From: Hydractinia symbiolongicarpus
Taxonomy: Eukaryota > Cnidaria > Hydrozoa > Anthoathecata > Hydractiniidae
Direction of reading: 5' to 3'
NCBI RefSeq assembly: GCF_029227915.1
Contig: NC_079879.1
Coordinates: 31,502,501 to 31,566,500 of the forward strand
DNA length: 64,000 nucleotides
In this document: positions 52,068 through 62,400 of the stretch, in pieces
Layout of the letters: every line of letters begins with the position of its first letter
How positions within the stretch are numbered: position 1 is the stretch's first letter
Notes under the pieces: model-generated
The model's input: only the letters and a program-made list of their open reading frames with translations
Databases searched by the model: none
What the model was told of the DNA's origin: nothing
Program-made: the position numbers and the translations under genes

Positions 52068-55000
52068 ATGAAACAATTAAAGGAGGAAAACAAAAGTTTA
52101 AAAAGAAAGTGCGAAAATTTTCAAGAATTAGAAATTCAATACAACACACAAGTCGAAGAGGTTAAGAAACTCAGTAACGAGTTATTTGTAGCAATGAAGG
52201 ATGAAAATAAGTTGACAGCAGAATATCGTCGTATAAAGAACAATTATCTTGAAGTAGAGGAAAAACTTAGAAATGTGGAATTGAAATTTAAAGATAATAG
52301 CAAAGCGAGGGCAGATAAATTGAGAAATTTATCAAAGAAAATTAAAAACAGAGATGATAAAATTAATAAAATGGAATCAGAAATAGCTGAATTGATATCT
52401 GGTACTGAGAATAAAAGTGATGAGTTGGATGACATGAAAGTAAACTTGAACAGACTCAATGATAAATTAGAAAACAGTGAAACTATAGTTGATGATCTGC
52501 GGAATGAGAAAGCAAAACTGAAAAGAAAGACGCACAGTTTGTTGTTAAAAATTGAAAACCAGAAAAAATTGATTGACCACAAAGAAGTGAATGATATGAA
52601 GTGTTTAAAAAGTGATTATGACAAACTCTGTACAAACATGAAGCAACTTACTGAAGAAAATCGTGATTTGCAAATGCTCGTTTCGTTATTAAACGACAAT
52701 GAAATTGTAACATTTGAAGGTGGTCGTTATTCAGACGAAATAAGAGAAGTTGTTATGGAATTACTTTCCTTGAATGTCAGCATGGGAAAGGTAAATGATG
52801 TGATCAAGGTTGTACTTGAAAAACTTGCAAAAAAAAGGGTTGACAGGTTGCCTTCACAAGGTTTAAAAAGTCATTTAATGCAAGAAGCATTAATTTTAGC
52901 ACAATTACAGGTTGCAGAAGCAATGATTGATAATGACAGAGAGGCGTTTGGTAATTGTTTACATGGAGATGGTACATCAAAATACCATAAACATTATCAA
53001 AATTTTCAGATTACAACATCGAAAGGAAAAACTTTAACATTTGGATTATCAGAAGTTGCAGGTGGCGATGCGGCAACAGTAATGAAAAATTTTACTGACA
53101 CAATTGATGACATGTGTGACATTCTGAAAGAATGTGACAAGGATGCAAATTTTTCCCGGCTTGTCACATCAATCAAATCTACAATGTCGGATCTTGGCCC
53201 TATTAATCCTTTATTTAACTCACAACTGAAATCTTTAAGGGAAAAATTATTACCAAATGTTGTAGAAAACTGGAATTATTTAAGCGAAACACAAAAAACG
53301 GACATGACCGATATGGGAAATTTCTTTTGCAAATTACATCTTCTGGCAAATTTTGCCTCAGAGGCAGATAAAGTTCTGCATTCATTTGAGAGAATGGTCC
53401 TCTGTGATGACTATGAAACAGTATTTGCCTTCAATAGTGCAAAAGAATCTTCTGCTTCTAGATTAGTGCGTACAGCTTGTAAAGCTTTTCATGTGCGTGG
53501 AAGTGACGAATGTGGAGTAGCATCGTATTTTAACTCGTTTTTAGCTGGTCGCAATCAGAAATCTTACTTTGTACCATTTATTGGAAATCGTTTTAACATA
53601 TTGTTTTATAACGCTGCTGCATTATATTACCATCGTGATGCAGTCGTATCTTTTCTTTCATCATGGCCTGATCCTAATAATTTACTGAAAGCTGTAAATG
53701 AAGACGTATCAAATAAGTTGTTTCTTAGTGAAGTCAGAGCACTTGGCATTATTGATAAATTATTGACTGGTCCATTGTGGCGATTAATAGAGTCTTGTGA
53801 AAGTATCCTCGAAATAAATCCATACCTGTTACAACTTAAAGTCAAACTATCTGCACTCTGCAACAATTGTTCATCACTTCTATCTGGCAGTCATATTTTC
53901 CAAGAGGATGGTATTATTGTGCACAACAAAGATGAATTATTTATCAAGCTATTTGAGGATACAGGTGATGATGAATTGGATATTCTAACACAGCAAGCCC
54001 TTGAAATTATTTGCCATGCAATTCTCATCATCTTAGAGCGTCAATGTAAGGATCAACTGCCTGGAGGAAAGTACTGGAGCCCCAGTCAGATAATAAAGGA
54101 GACGTCATCAATTGTACCAGTAACCAATAAGGCTTCTGAAAGTGACTTTGCAATTTTGGATTTGTTAGTGAAAACGAAGCCAAGTGCCAATGTTGAAACA
54201 TTGCAGGCTTTAACCATGTGGTCGCGTAACAAAACACTTGATTGGTTTGAACAGAAGTCTTATGATGAGAAAAAAAGTATGATGGAATCAGCCAGACATA
54301 ATGTGGAAAAAATGAAGGCGAAGTATAAATCAAGGAGAAAAGAACTGTTGGAGGAGAGGAAAAGGAAATTGCTTGCTAAACAAGATATGAAAAAGAAAGC
54401 TGAAGAGAAAATAGCATTGAAGAAAGTGGAAGCTTTTAACAAATTGCTTGAGCTAAATGTCCAGGCTTGGATATCTGTTGATGAACTGAAAAAAAACATC
54501 ATGGATATATCATCACAAAAACGTGCAGAAGTTTTGCTAGCGCAAATGAATTTTTACAGGCATGTTATGCCTTTCAAATGCAATTCCAAATTGTTTAACA
54601 AAACAAAACAGAGTGGAAACAAAAGAGTTGATTTGTCTTGGGAAGAGCTTCTTGAAAACTTTGTTAAAATCATGCATGTAACATTTTCATCATCTGCAGA
54701 AAAGGTAACAAAGGATAACCTGAAGTCGAAGGAAGATAGAGATGAAGTAGTTGCAACCCAAAAAAAGGAACTGATGGAAAAGATCAAGAAAGAAAGGATG
54801 AAAAAACTGTCTGAACAACAAAAAAGCAACAAACTCCCTTCCTTCATCAAAGACCCTGATTGTTTAGTTGGTTTACACATACGGCATCATTTAAAGGAAG
54901 AAGATGAAGAGGATGCATATTGGTGTAAAGGGGAAATTCTAAGTGTAGCAAAACGACATTCCAATCCTAAACGCACGTTGTTTAATGTAGTATATGAGTC

Positions 55001-55073
55001 AGAACCTGAGACAGTTTGGAGTTTTCCAATAATTTTAGATTTTGAGAAGGGAGACGTTATTATGTTATCTTAG
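52068..55073 (+). CDS. Putative DDE/RNase H-like transposase with coiled-coil N-terminus
   Basis: The start is set at the first in-frame ATG, giving 1001 codons; the frame is open from 52002. It would act in the nucleus to cut and rejoin the element's ends. Residues about 1-210 are Lys/Glu-rich heptad-like coiled coil. About 280-530 looks like the catalytic core: LHGDGTSK (D near 301), then FFCKLHLLANFASEAD with a CxxH near 421-424, then IGNRFNILFYNAAALYYHRD with an R-F near 508. This order recalls the D ... CxxH ... RW pattern of hAT-type transposases. I cannot place the final catalytic Glu. About 715-795 is a basic helix (SRRKELLEERKRKLLAKQD). The last 80 residues (GLHIRHHL, YWCKGEIL, FNVVYES, DFEKGDVIM) look like a Tudor/chromo-type barrel that might read chromatin. 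Similar uncharacterised proteins are, as I recall, common in cnidarians, sponges and molluscs. The family assignment is inference. No frameshift is seen. Confidence 0.8.
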   Translation: MKQLKEENKSLKRKCENFQELEIQYNTQVEEVKKLSNELFVAMKDENKLTAEYRRIKNNYLEVEEKLRNVELKFKDNSKARADKLRNLSKKIKNRDDKINKMESEIAELISGTENKSDELDDMKVNLNRLNDKLENSETIVDDLRNEKAKLKRKTHSLLLKIENQKKLIDHKEVNDMKCLKSDYDKLCTNMKQLTEENRDLQMLVSLLNDNEIVTFEGGRYSDEIREVVMELLSLNVSMGKVNDVIKVVLEKLAKKRVDRLPSQGLKSHLMQEALILAQLQVAEAMIDNDREAFGNCLHGDGTSKYHKHYQNFQITTSKGKTLTFGLSEVAGGDAATVMKNFTDTIDDMCDILKECDKDANFSRLVTSIKSTMSDLGPINPLFNSQLKSLREKLLPNVVENWNYLSETQKTDMTDMGNFFCKLHLLANFASEADKVLHSFERMVLCDDYETVFAFNSAKESSASRLVRTACKAFHVRGSDECGVASYFNSFLAGRNQKSYFVPFIGNRFNILFYNAAALYYHRDAVVSFLSSWPDPNNLLKAVNEDVSNKLFLSEVRALGIIDKLLTGPLWRLIESCESILEINPYLLQLKVKLSALCNNCSSLLSGSHIFQEDGIIVHNKDELFIKLFEDTGDDELDILTQQALEIICHAILIILERQCKDQLPGGKYWSPSQIIKETSSIVPVTNKASESDFAILDLLVKTKPSANVETLQALTMWSRNKTLDWFEQKSYDEKKSMMESARHNVEKMKAKYKSRRKELLEERKRKLLAKQDMKKKAEEKIALKKVEAFNKLLELNVQAWISVDELKKNIMDISSQKRAEVLLAQMNFYRHVMPFKCNSKLFNKTKQSGNKRVDLSWEELLENFVKIMHVTFSSSAEKVTKDNLKSKEDRDEVVATQKKELMEKIKKERMKKLSEQQKSNKLPSFIKDPDCLVGLHIRHHLKEEDEEDAYWCKGEILSVAKRHSNPKRTLFNVVYESEPETVWSFPIILDFEKGDVIMLS

Positions 55074-55226
55074 AATATAGTTAGTTATAGTATAGTTATA
55101 TATTTGAGGGAAGAAATTTTTGTGGTAATGTAACTCGTTCAAACCGTGGAACTTTTTTATGGCAAAAACTTCTTCCTTTGAGGATCATTGTTTTGTCAAC
55201 TTGTGACATGTGGTATATATTGTTCT

Positions 55227-55232
55227 ATTAAA
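55227..55232 (+). terminator. Possible polyadenylation signal ATTAAA
   Basis: ATTAAA lies 154 bp after the transposase stop codon in AT-rich sequence and is the closest standard-type signal I see. Motifs this short are common by chance here. Confidence 0.35.
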
Positions 55233-55780
55233 ACATTTAGCACTTATGGTAGCTTAATATTTTGCGTTCTTTTTTTTATTTAGGTGCTAAAAGGTGCAGT
55301 TGTTCCATTTTCATCTGGTCTGCATATTTATACTCTGTCAAATATTTTGCAAGCTTTAAGAGTGTTTGTCAAAGTTTTATAGTTACCAACTTAGTGTTTT
55401 ACAGTGGTTCCTGTGGACTTTCTTTTTACATTTCCTTAAATTTGAAATATCTTTTCAGCTATTACGTTATTTTCTCTGGCTGGTCTGCAAATATAAATTT
55501 CGTACATTTCTATGAAGTCTCTCAATGTTAAGATTACAGTTTATAAACATTTTTGCCGGTTATTGTATAATTGTTTTGCTTTTATACATTGATTTTATGT
55601 TATTTTTGAGCTACAGCATCATTTTTACTATCTGGTCTGCAAATTACACTCTTGTCAAATATTTTGTACTCTTCAAGAGTGTTTGTAAAATTTTTGAATA
55701 GTTACTAATTTGTGGTGTTTTATTATGTTCCTGTGAATTTTTTTCGCATTTTCATCAATTTGGAAATATTTTTTCAACTA

Positions 55781-55788
55781 TGACGTCA
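55781..55788. promoter_or_regulatory. TGACGTCA palindrome (CRE-like), unit 3
   Basis: Perfect 8-bp palindrome in the context AACTATGACGTCATTTTTTC. The same word matches the consensus site of CREB/ATF bZIP factors; binding is inference. Confidence 0.5.
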
Positions 55789-55946
55789 TTTTTTCTATCT
55801 GGTCTGCAAATTACACTCTTGTCAGATATTTGTACTCCTTAAGAGTGTTTGTATAATTTTTGAATAGTTACTAATTTGTGGTGTTTTATTATGTTCCTGT
55901 GAACTTTTTTTGCATTTTCATCAATTTGGAAAGATTTTTTCAACTA

Positions 55947-55954
55947 TGACGTCA
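55947..55954. promoter_or_regulatory. TGACGTCA palindrome (CRE-like), unit 4
   Basis: Identical palindrome in the same position of the next repeat unit, 166 bp downstream. Confidence 0.5.
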
Positions 55955-56111
55955 TTTTTTCTATCTGGTCTGCAAATTTACACCCTTGTCCGAAATTTCG
56001 TACACTCTAATGAACTTTGTTTAACGTTAAGATTACAGTTTATAAAATTGTTTACTGGTTGTTGTATACTTTCTTGCGCTTTTAGAGCAATTTGTAGTAA
56101 TATTTGAGCTA

Positions 56112-56130
56112 TGACGTCATCATTACGTCA
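56112..56130. promoter_or_regulatory. TGACGTCA plus TTACGTCA pair, unit 5
   Basis: TGACGTCA at 56112-56119 is followed after three bases by the near-match TTACGTCA at 56123-56130. It lies 165 bp from the preceding site, so the three full palindromes are evenly spaced. Confidence 0.5.
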
Positions 56131-56477
56131 TTTCTAAAAATAAACCATCAAAAATTAATATATTTTTTCTTTTACAAATATACTATCTACTGTAAAAATT
56201 TTAAGTTCTTACCATGTCTCAATCTGGAGTTATTGATTTTTAAAGATAGAAATTGTGAAAAAAAACCTATACATGACCCCCGTCTTTGTGCCGTGTTTTG
56301 TTGCGAAATTGGCCGAAAAACGCAACAAAAAAGGGCTATACTATCTATCATAAAAATAACAATAACTAGAGAATGGCTTGGAGTTAGGAGTTGCGCGACC
56401 CCTCGTTGAAACCGTATAGAAATGTAGAAAACGTTGCATACGGCTAGAAGGTCGAGCGGCGCATAGAAAAATTTGAC
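56131..56477. other. Right subterminal region of the transposon
   Basis: AT-rich noncoding sequence containing AATCTGGAG (56221-56229) and ACCCCCGTCTT (56276-56286), both also present in the left arm in the same orientation. A perfect 10-bp inverted repeat TTTTGTTGCG (56296-56305) / CGCAACAAAA (56321-56330) has a 15-base loop. The last 150 bp are more GC-rich (GCGCGACC, GTCGAGCGGCGC). No coding frame is convincing. Confidence 0.6.
56296..56330. repeat. Hairpin-forming inverted repeat near the right end
   Basis: 10-bp perfect arms TTTTGTTGCG and CGCAACAAAA separated by 15 bases, about 160 bp from the right terminus. It could be a subterminal transposase site or a transcript hairpin; neither is shown. 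Confidence 0.6.
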
Positions 56478-56489
56478 CTGAACAGCCTA
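56478..56489 (-). repeat. Right terminal inverted repeat
   Basis: CTGAACAGCCTA, exact reverse complement of 50615-50626. Confidence 0.92.
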
Positions 56490-56496
56490 GCTTAAT
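56490..56496. other. Target site duplication, right copy (GCTTAAT)
   Basis: Second copy of the 7-bp duplication. The satellite resumes as GCTTAATGAAAGAGG in the expected phase. Confidence 0.9.
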
Positions 56497-59400
56497 GAAA
56501 GAGGTTTAATCGCCGGCAAACGAAAACCCGCGATTTCACGTAAATCACAGTCTTGTCCCGTATAGTCGAATGTATACAAAGAAAGTACCCAGGGTGTAAA
56601 CTCATTTCCCGAACGATTTTTTAATTTTTTTTTTCATAACTAAAACGCATGAGACTTGCAGTTTTCCAAAATGTTTTCATTTTTGATGAGACGATTAATA
56701 AAAGAAGTTTAATCGCCGGCAAACGAAAACCCGCGATTTCCCGTAAATCCCGGGCTTGGCCCGTATAGTCGAATGTATACAAAGAAAGTACCCTGTGAGT
56801 AAACTCATTTCCAGAACAGTTTTTTAAATTATTTTTTCACCACTAAAACGCATGAGACTTGTAGTTTTCAAAAATGTTTTCATTTTTGATGAGACGCTGA
56901 ATAAAAGGAGTTTAATCGCCGGCAAACGAAAACCCGCGATTTCCCGTAAATTCCGCACTCGGCCCGTATAGTCAAAAGTATACAAAGAAAGTACCCAGGG
57001 AGTAAACTCATTTCCCGAAAGATTTTTTAAATTATTTTTTCACCACTAAAACGCATGAGACTTGTTGTTTTCAGAAATGTCTTCATTTTTGATGAGACGC
57101 TTAGTGAAAGTGGTTTAATCGCCGTCAAACGAAAACCCGCGATTTCCTGTAATCCCGGGCTTGGCCCGTATAGTCGAATGTATACAAAGAAATTACCCTG
57201 TGAGTAAACTCATTTCCAAAACGATTTTTTAAATTATCTTTTCACCACTAAAACGCATGAGACTTTTAGTTTTCAAAAATGTTTTCATTTTTGATGAAAC
57301 GCTGAATAAAAGGAGTTCAATCTCCGGCAAACGAAAACCTGCAATTTCCCGTAAATCCCCGACTCGGCCCGTATAGTCAAAAGTATATAAAAAAAGTACC
57401 CAGGGAGTAAACTCATTTCCCGAACGATTTTTTAAATTATTATTTCACCACTAAAGCCCATGAGACTTGTAGTTTTCAAAAATGTTTTCATTTTTGATGA
57501 GACGCTAAATAAAAGAAGTTTAATCGTCGGCAAACGATAACCCGCGATTTCCCGTAAATCCCGGGCTTGGCCCGTATAGTTGAATGTATATAAAGAAAGT
57601 ACCCAGGGAGTAAACTGATTTCCCGAACGATTTTTCAAATTATTTCAGCACACTAGAACGAATGAGACTTGTAGTTTCCAAAAATGTTTTCATTTTTAAT
57701 GAGACGCTTAATGAAAGAGGTTTAATCGCCGGCAAACGAAATACCACGATTTCCCTAAATCCCGGGCTTGTCCCGTATAGTCGAATGTTTACAAAGAAAG
57801 TACCCTGTGAGTAAACCCATTTCCAGAACGATTTTTTAAATTATCTTTTCACCACTAAAACGCATGAGACTTGTAGTTTTCAACAATGTTTTCATTTTTG
57901 ATGAGACGCTTAATGAAAGAGGTTTAATCGCCGGCAAACGAAAACCCGCGATTTCCCGTAAATCCCGGGCTCGGCCCGTATAGTTAAATGTTTACAAAGA
58001 AAGTACCCTGTGAGTGAACCCATTTCCAGAACGATCTTTTAAATTATCTTTTCACCACTAAAACGCATGAGACTTTTAGTTTCCAAAAATGTTTTCATTT
58101 TTAATGAGACGCTTAATGAAAGAGGTTTAATCGCCGGCAAACGAAATACCACGATTTCCCTAAATCCCGGGCTTGTCCCGTATAGTCGAATGTTTACAAA
58201 GAAAGTACCCTGTGAGTAAACCCATTTCCAGAACGATTTTTTAAATTATCTTTTCACCACTAAAACGCATGAGACTTGTAGTTTTCAACAATGTTTTCAT
58301 TTTTGATGAGACGCTTAATGAAAGAGGTTTAATCGCCGGCAAACGAAAACCCGCGATTTCCCGTAAATCCCGGGCTCGGCCCGTATACTTAAATGTATAC
58401 AAAGAAAGTACCCTGTGAGTAATCTCATTTCCAGAACGATTTTTTAAATTATTTTTTCACCACTAAAACGCATAACACTTGTAGTTTTCAAAAATGTTTT
58501 CATTTTTGATGAGACGCTGAATAAAAGAAGTTTAATCGCCGGCAAACGAAAACCCGCGATTTCCCGTAAATCCCGGACTTGGCCCATATAGTGAAAAGTA
58601 TACAAAGAAAGTACCCAGGGAGTAAACTCATTTCCCCAACGATTTTTTAAATTATTTTTTCACCACTAAAACGCATGAGACTTGTAGTCTTCAAACTTGT
58701 TTTCATTTTTGATGAGACGCTGAATAAAAGAAGTTTAATCGCCGGCAAACGAAATGCTGCGTTTTACCGTAAATCCCGGACTCGGCCTGTAAATTCAAAA
58801 GTATACAAAGAAAGTACCCAGGGTGTAAACTCATTTCCCGAACGATTTTTTAAATTATTATTTCACCACTAAAGCCCATGAGACTTGTAGTTTTTAAAAA
58901 TGTTTTCATTATTGATGAGACGCTGAATAAAAGAAGTTTAATCGCCGGCAAACGAAAACCTGCGACTTCCCTTAAATCCCGGACTCGGCCCGTATAGTCA
59001 AAAGTATACAAAGAAAGTACCCAGGGAGTAAACTCATTTCCCGAACGATTTTTTAAAATATTTTTTCCACCACTAAAACGCATGAGACTTGTAGTTTTCA
59101 AAAATGTTTTCATTTTTTATGAGACGCTAAATAAAAGAAGTTTAATCGTCGGCAAACGAAAACCTGCGATTTCCCGTAAATCCCGGACTCGGCCCGTATA
59201 GTCAAAAGTATACAAAGAAAGTACCCAGGGTGTAAACTCATTTCCCGAACGATTTTTTAAATTATTATTTCACCACTAAAGCCCATGAGACTTGTATTTT
59301 TTAAAAATGTTTTCATTTTTGATGAGACGCTGAATAAAAGAAGTTTAATTGCCGGCAAACGAAAACCCGCGATTTCCCGTAAATCCCGGGCTTGGCCCGT

Positions 59401-62400
59401 ATAGTCAAAAGTATACAAAGAAAGTACCCAGGGAGTAAACTCATTTCCCGAACGATTTTTTAAATTATTTTTTCACCACTAAAACGCATGAGACTTGTAG
59501 TTTTCAAAAATGTTTTCATTTTTAATGAGACGCTTAATGAAAGAGGTTTCATCGCCGGCAAACGAAAACCCGCGATTTCACGTAAATCACAGTCTTGTCC
59601 CGTATAGTCGAATGTATACAAAGAAAGTACCCAGGGTGTAAACCCATTTCCCGAACGATTTTTTAAATTTTTTTTTCATCACTAAAACGCATGAGACTTG
59701 TAGTTTTCCAAAAGGTTTTCATTTTTGATGAGACGATTAATAAAAGAAGTTTAATCGCCGGCAAACGAAAACCTGCGATTTCCCGTAAATCCCGGGCTTG
59801 GCCCGTATAGTCGAATGTATACAAAGAAAGTACCCTGTGAGTAAACTCATTTCCAGAACGGTTTTTTAAATTATTTTTTCACCACTAAAACGCATGAGAC
59901 TTGTAGTTTTCAAAAATGTTTTCATTTTTGATGAGACGTTGAATAAAAGGAGTTTAATCGCCGGCAAACGAAAACCCGCGATTTCCCGTAAATTCCGCAC
60001 TCGGCCCGTATAGTCAAAAGTATACAAAGAAAGTACCCAGGGTGTAAACTCATTTCCCGAACGATTTTTTAAATTATTATTTCACCACTAAAGCCCATGA
60101 GACTTGTATTTTTTAAAAATGTTTTCATTTTTGATGAGACGCTGAATAAAAGAAGTTTAATTGCCGGCAAACGAAAACCCGCGATTTCCCGTAAATCCCG
60201 GGCTTGGCCCATATAGTGAAAAGTATACAAAGAAAGTACCCAGGGAGTAAACTCATTTCCCCAACGATTTTTTAAATTATTTTTTCACCACTAAAACGCA
60301 TGAGACTTGTAGTCTTCAAACTTGTTTTCATTTTTGATGAGACGCTGAATAAAAGAAGTTTAATCGCCGGCAAACGAAATGCTGCGTTTTCCCGTAAATC
60401 CCGGACTCGGCCTGTAAATTCAAAAGTATACAAAGAAAGTACCCAGGGTGTAAACTCATTTCCCGAACGATTTTTTAAATTATTATTTCACCACTAAAGC
60501 CCATGAGACTTGTAGTTTTTAAAAATGTTTTCATTATTGATGAGACGCTGAATAAAAGAAGTTTAATCGCCGGCAAACGAAAACCTGCGACTTCCCTTAA
60601 ATCCCGGACTCGGCCCGTATAGTCAAAAGTATACAAAGAAAGTACCCAGGGAGTAAACTCATTTCCCGAACGATTTTTTAAATTATTATTTCACCACTAA
60701 AGCCCATGAGACTTGTATTTTTTAAAAATGTTTTCATTTTTGATGAGACGCTGAATAAAAGAAGTTTAATTGCCGGCAAACGAAAACCCGCGATTTCCCG
60801 TAAATCCCGGGCTTGGCCCGTATAGTCAAAAGTATACAAAGAAAGTACCCAGGGAGTAAACTCATTTCCCGAACGATTTTTTAAATTATTTTTTCACCAC
60901 TAAAACGCATGAGACTTGTAGTTTTCAAAAATGTTTTCATTTTTAATGAGACGCTTAATGAAAGAGGTTTCACCGCCGGAAAACGAAAACCCGCGATTTC
61001 ACGTAAATCACAGTCTTGTCCCGTATAGTCGAATGTATACAAAGAAAGTACCCAGGGTGTAAACCCATTTCCCGAACGATTTTTTAAATTTTTTTTTCAT
61101 CACTAAAACGCATGAGACTTGTAGTTTTCCAAAAGGTTTTCATTTTTGATAAGACGATTAATAAAAGAAGTTTAATCGCCGGCAAACGAAAACCTGCGAT
61201 TTCCCGTAAATCCCGGGCTTGGCCCGTATAGTCGAATGTATACAAAGAAAGTACCCTGTGAGTAAACTCATTTCCAGAACGGTTTTTTAAATTATTTTTT
61301 CACCACTAAAACGCATGAGACTTGTAGTTTTCAAAAATGTTTTCATTTTTGATGAGACGTTGAATAAAAGGTGTTTAATCGCCGGCAAACGAAAACCCGC
61401 GATTTCCCGTAAATTCCGCACTCGGCCCGTATAGTCAAAAGTATACAAAGAAAGTACCCAGGGAGTAAACTCATTTCCCGAAAGATTTTTTAAATTATTT
61501 TTTCACCACTAAAACGCATGAGACTTGTAGTTTTCAGAAATGTCTTCATTTTTGATGAGACGCTTAGTGAAAGTGGTTTAATCGCCGGCAAACGAAAACC
61601 CGCGATTTCCTGTAATCCCGGGCTTGGCCCGTATAGTCGAATGTATACAAAGAAAGTACCCTGTGAGTAAACTCATTTCCAAAACGATGTTTTAAATTAT
61701 CTTTTCACCACTAAAACGCATGAGACTTTTAGTTTTCAAAAATGTTTTCATTTTTGATGAAACGCTGAATAAAAGGAGTTTAATCGCCGGCAAACGGAAA
61801 CCTGCGATTTCCCGTAAATCCCGGACTCGGCCGTATAGTCAAAAGTATACAAAAAAAGTACCCAGGGAGTAAACTCATTTCCCGAACGATTTTTTAAATT
61901 ATTATTTCACCACTAAAGCCCATGAGACTTGTAGTTTTCAAAAGTGTTTTCATTTTTGATGAGACGATTAATAAAAGAAGTTTAATCGCCGGCAAACGAA
62001 AACCTGCGATTTCCCGTAAATCCCGGGCTTGGCCCGTATAGTCGAATGTATACAAAGAAAGTACCCTGTGAGTAAACTCATTTCCAAAACGATTTTTTAA
62101 ATGATCTTCTCACCACTAAAACGCATGAGACTTGTAGTTTTCAGAAATGTTTTCATTTTTAATGAGACGCTTAATGAAAGTGGTTTAATCGCCGGCAAAC
62201 GAAAACCCGCGATTTCCCGTAAATCCCGGGCTTGGCCCGTATAGTCAAAAGTATACAAAGAAAGTTCCCAAGGAGTAAACTCATTTCCCGAACGATTTTT
62301 TAAATTATTTTTTCACCACTAAAACGCATGGGACTTGTAGTTTTCAGAAATGTTTTCATTTTCAATGAGACGCTTAATGAAAGTGGTTTAATCGCCGGCA

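Larger units (their letters stand above)
55311..56122. repeat. Five-unit A-B-A-A-B tandem repeat in the transposon right arm
   Basis: Units of about 154-167 bp begin with a CTGGTCTGCA motif at 55311, 55474, 55628, 55795 and 55961. Units 1, 3 and 4 (type A) share AAGAGTGTTTGT, ATAGTTAC and GTTCCTGTG. Units 2 and 5 (type B) share TTTCGTACA, GTTAAGATTACAGTTTATAA and GGTT(A/G)TTGTATA. Units 3 and 4 are almost identical and offset by 167 bp. Units 1 and 2 are the most diverged. The ends of units 3, 4 and 5 carry TGACGTCA, while those of units 1 and 2 are decayed (TTACGTTA, ACAGCATCA). Short open frames across this block change with the unit register and do not look coding. Confidence 0.85.
50615..56489 (+). 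mobile_element. 5.9-kb DNA transposon inserted in the satellite
   Basis: A 5875-bp unit with no satellite sequence, bounded by perfect 12-bp inverted repeats TAGGCTGTTCAG / CTGAACAGCCTA and a 7-bp duplication GCTTAAT. With a one-base gap the terminal similarity extends to GGTCA/TCA. Contents are a left arm of about 1.07 kb, a transposase frame (51687-55073, one internal stop) and a 1.4-kb right arm with tandem repeats. The intact ends, perfect target duplication and nearly open frame suggest a recent insertion that may have lost autonomy through the TAA at 51999. The superfamily is not certain. The transposase recalls hAT-like DDE enzymes, but hAT elements normally make 8-bp duplications. Groups reported with 6-7 bp duplications, such as Dada, or an undescribed hAT/P/KDZ-related lineage are alternatives. 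Confidence 0.93.

Noticed and set aside
52244-54880. Minus-strand open frames of 79-112 codons opposite the transposase
   Set aside because: They are antisense shadows of a long Lys/Glu-rich coding frame and are rich in Phe/Ser/Leu as expected.
55262-56409. Open frames of 65-101 codons in the transposon right arm
   Set aside because: They cover the noncoding A-B-A-A-B repeat and AT-rich end, are rich in Phe/Tyr/Ser/Leu as expected from T-rich DNA, and differ between repeat units.
50610-56494. TTAA target duplication (piggyBac/Kolobok style) at the transposon ends
   Set aside because: TTAA is present at both ends but lies inside the longer GCTTAAT match. Placing the ends at TTAA would break the perfect 12-bp terminal repeats.
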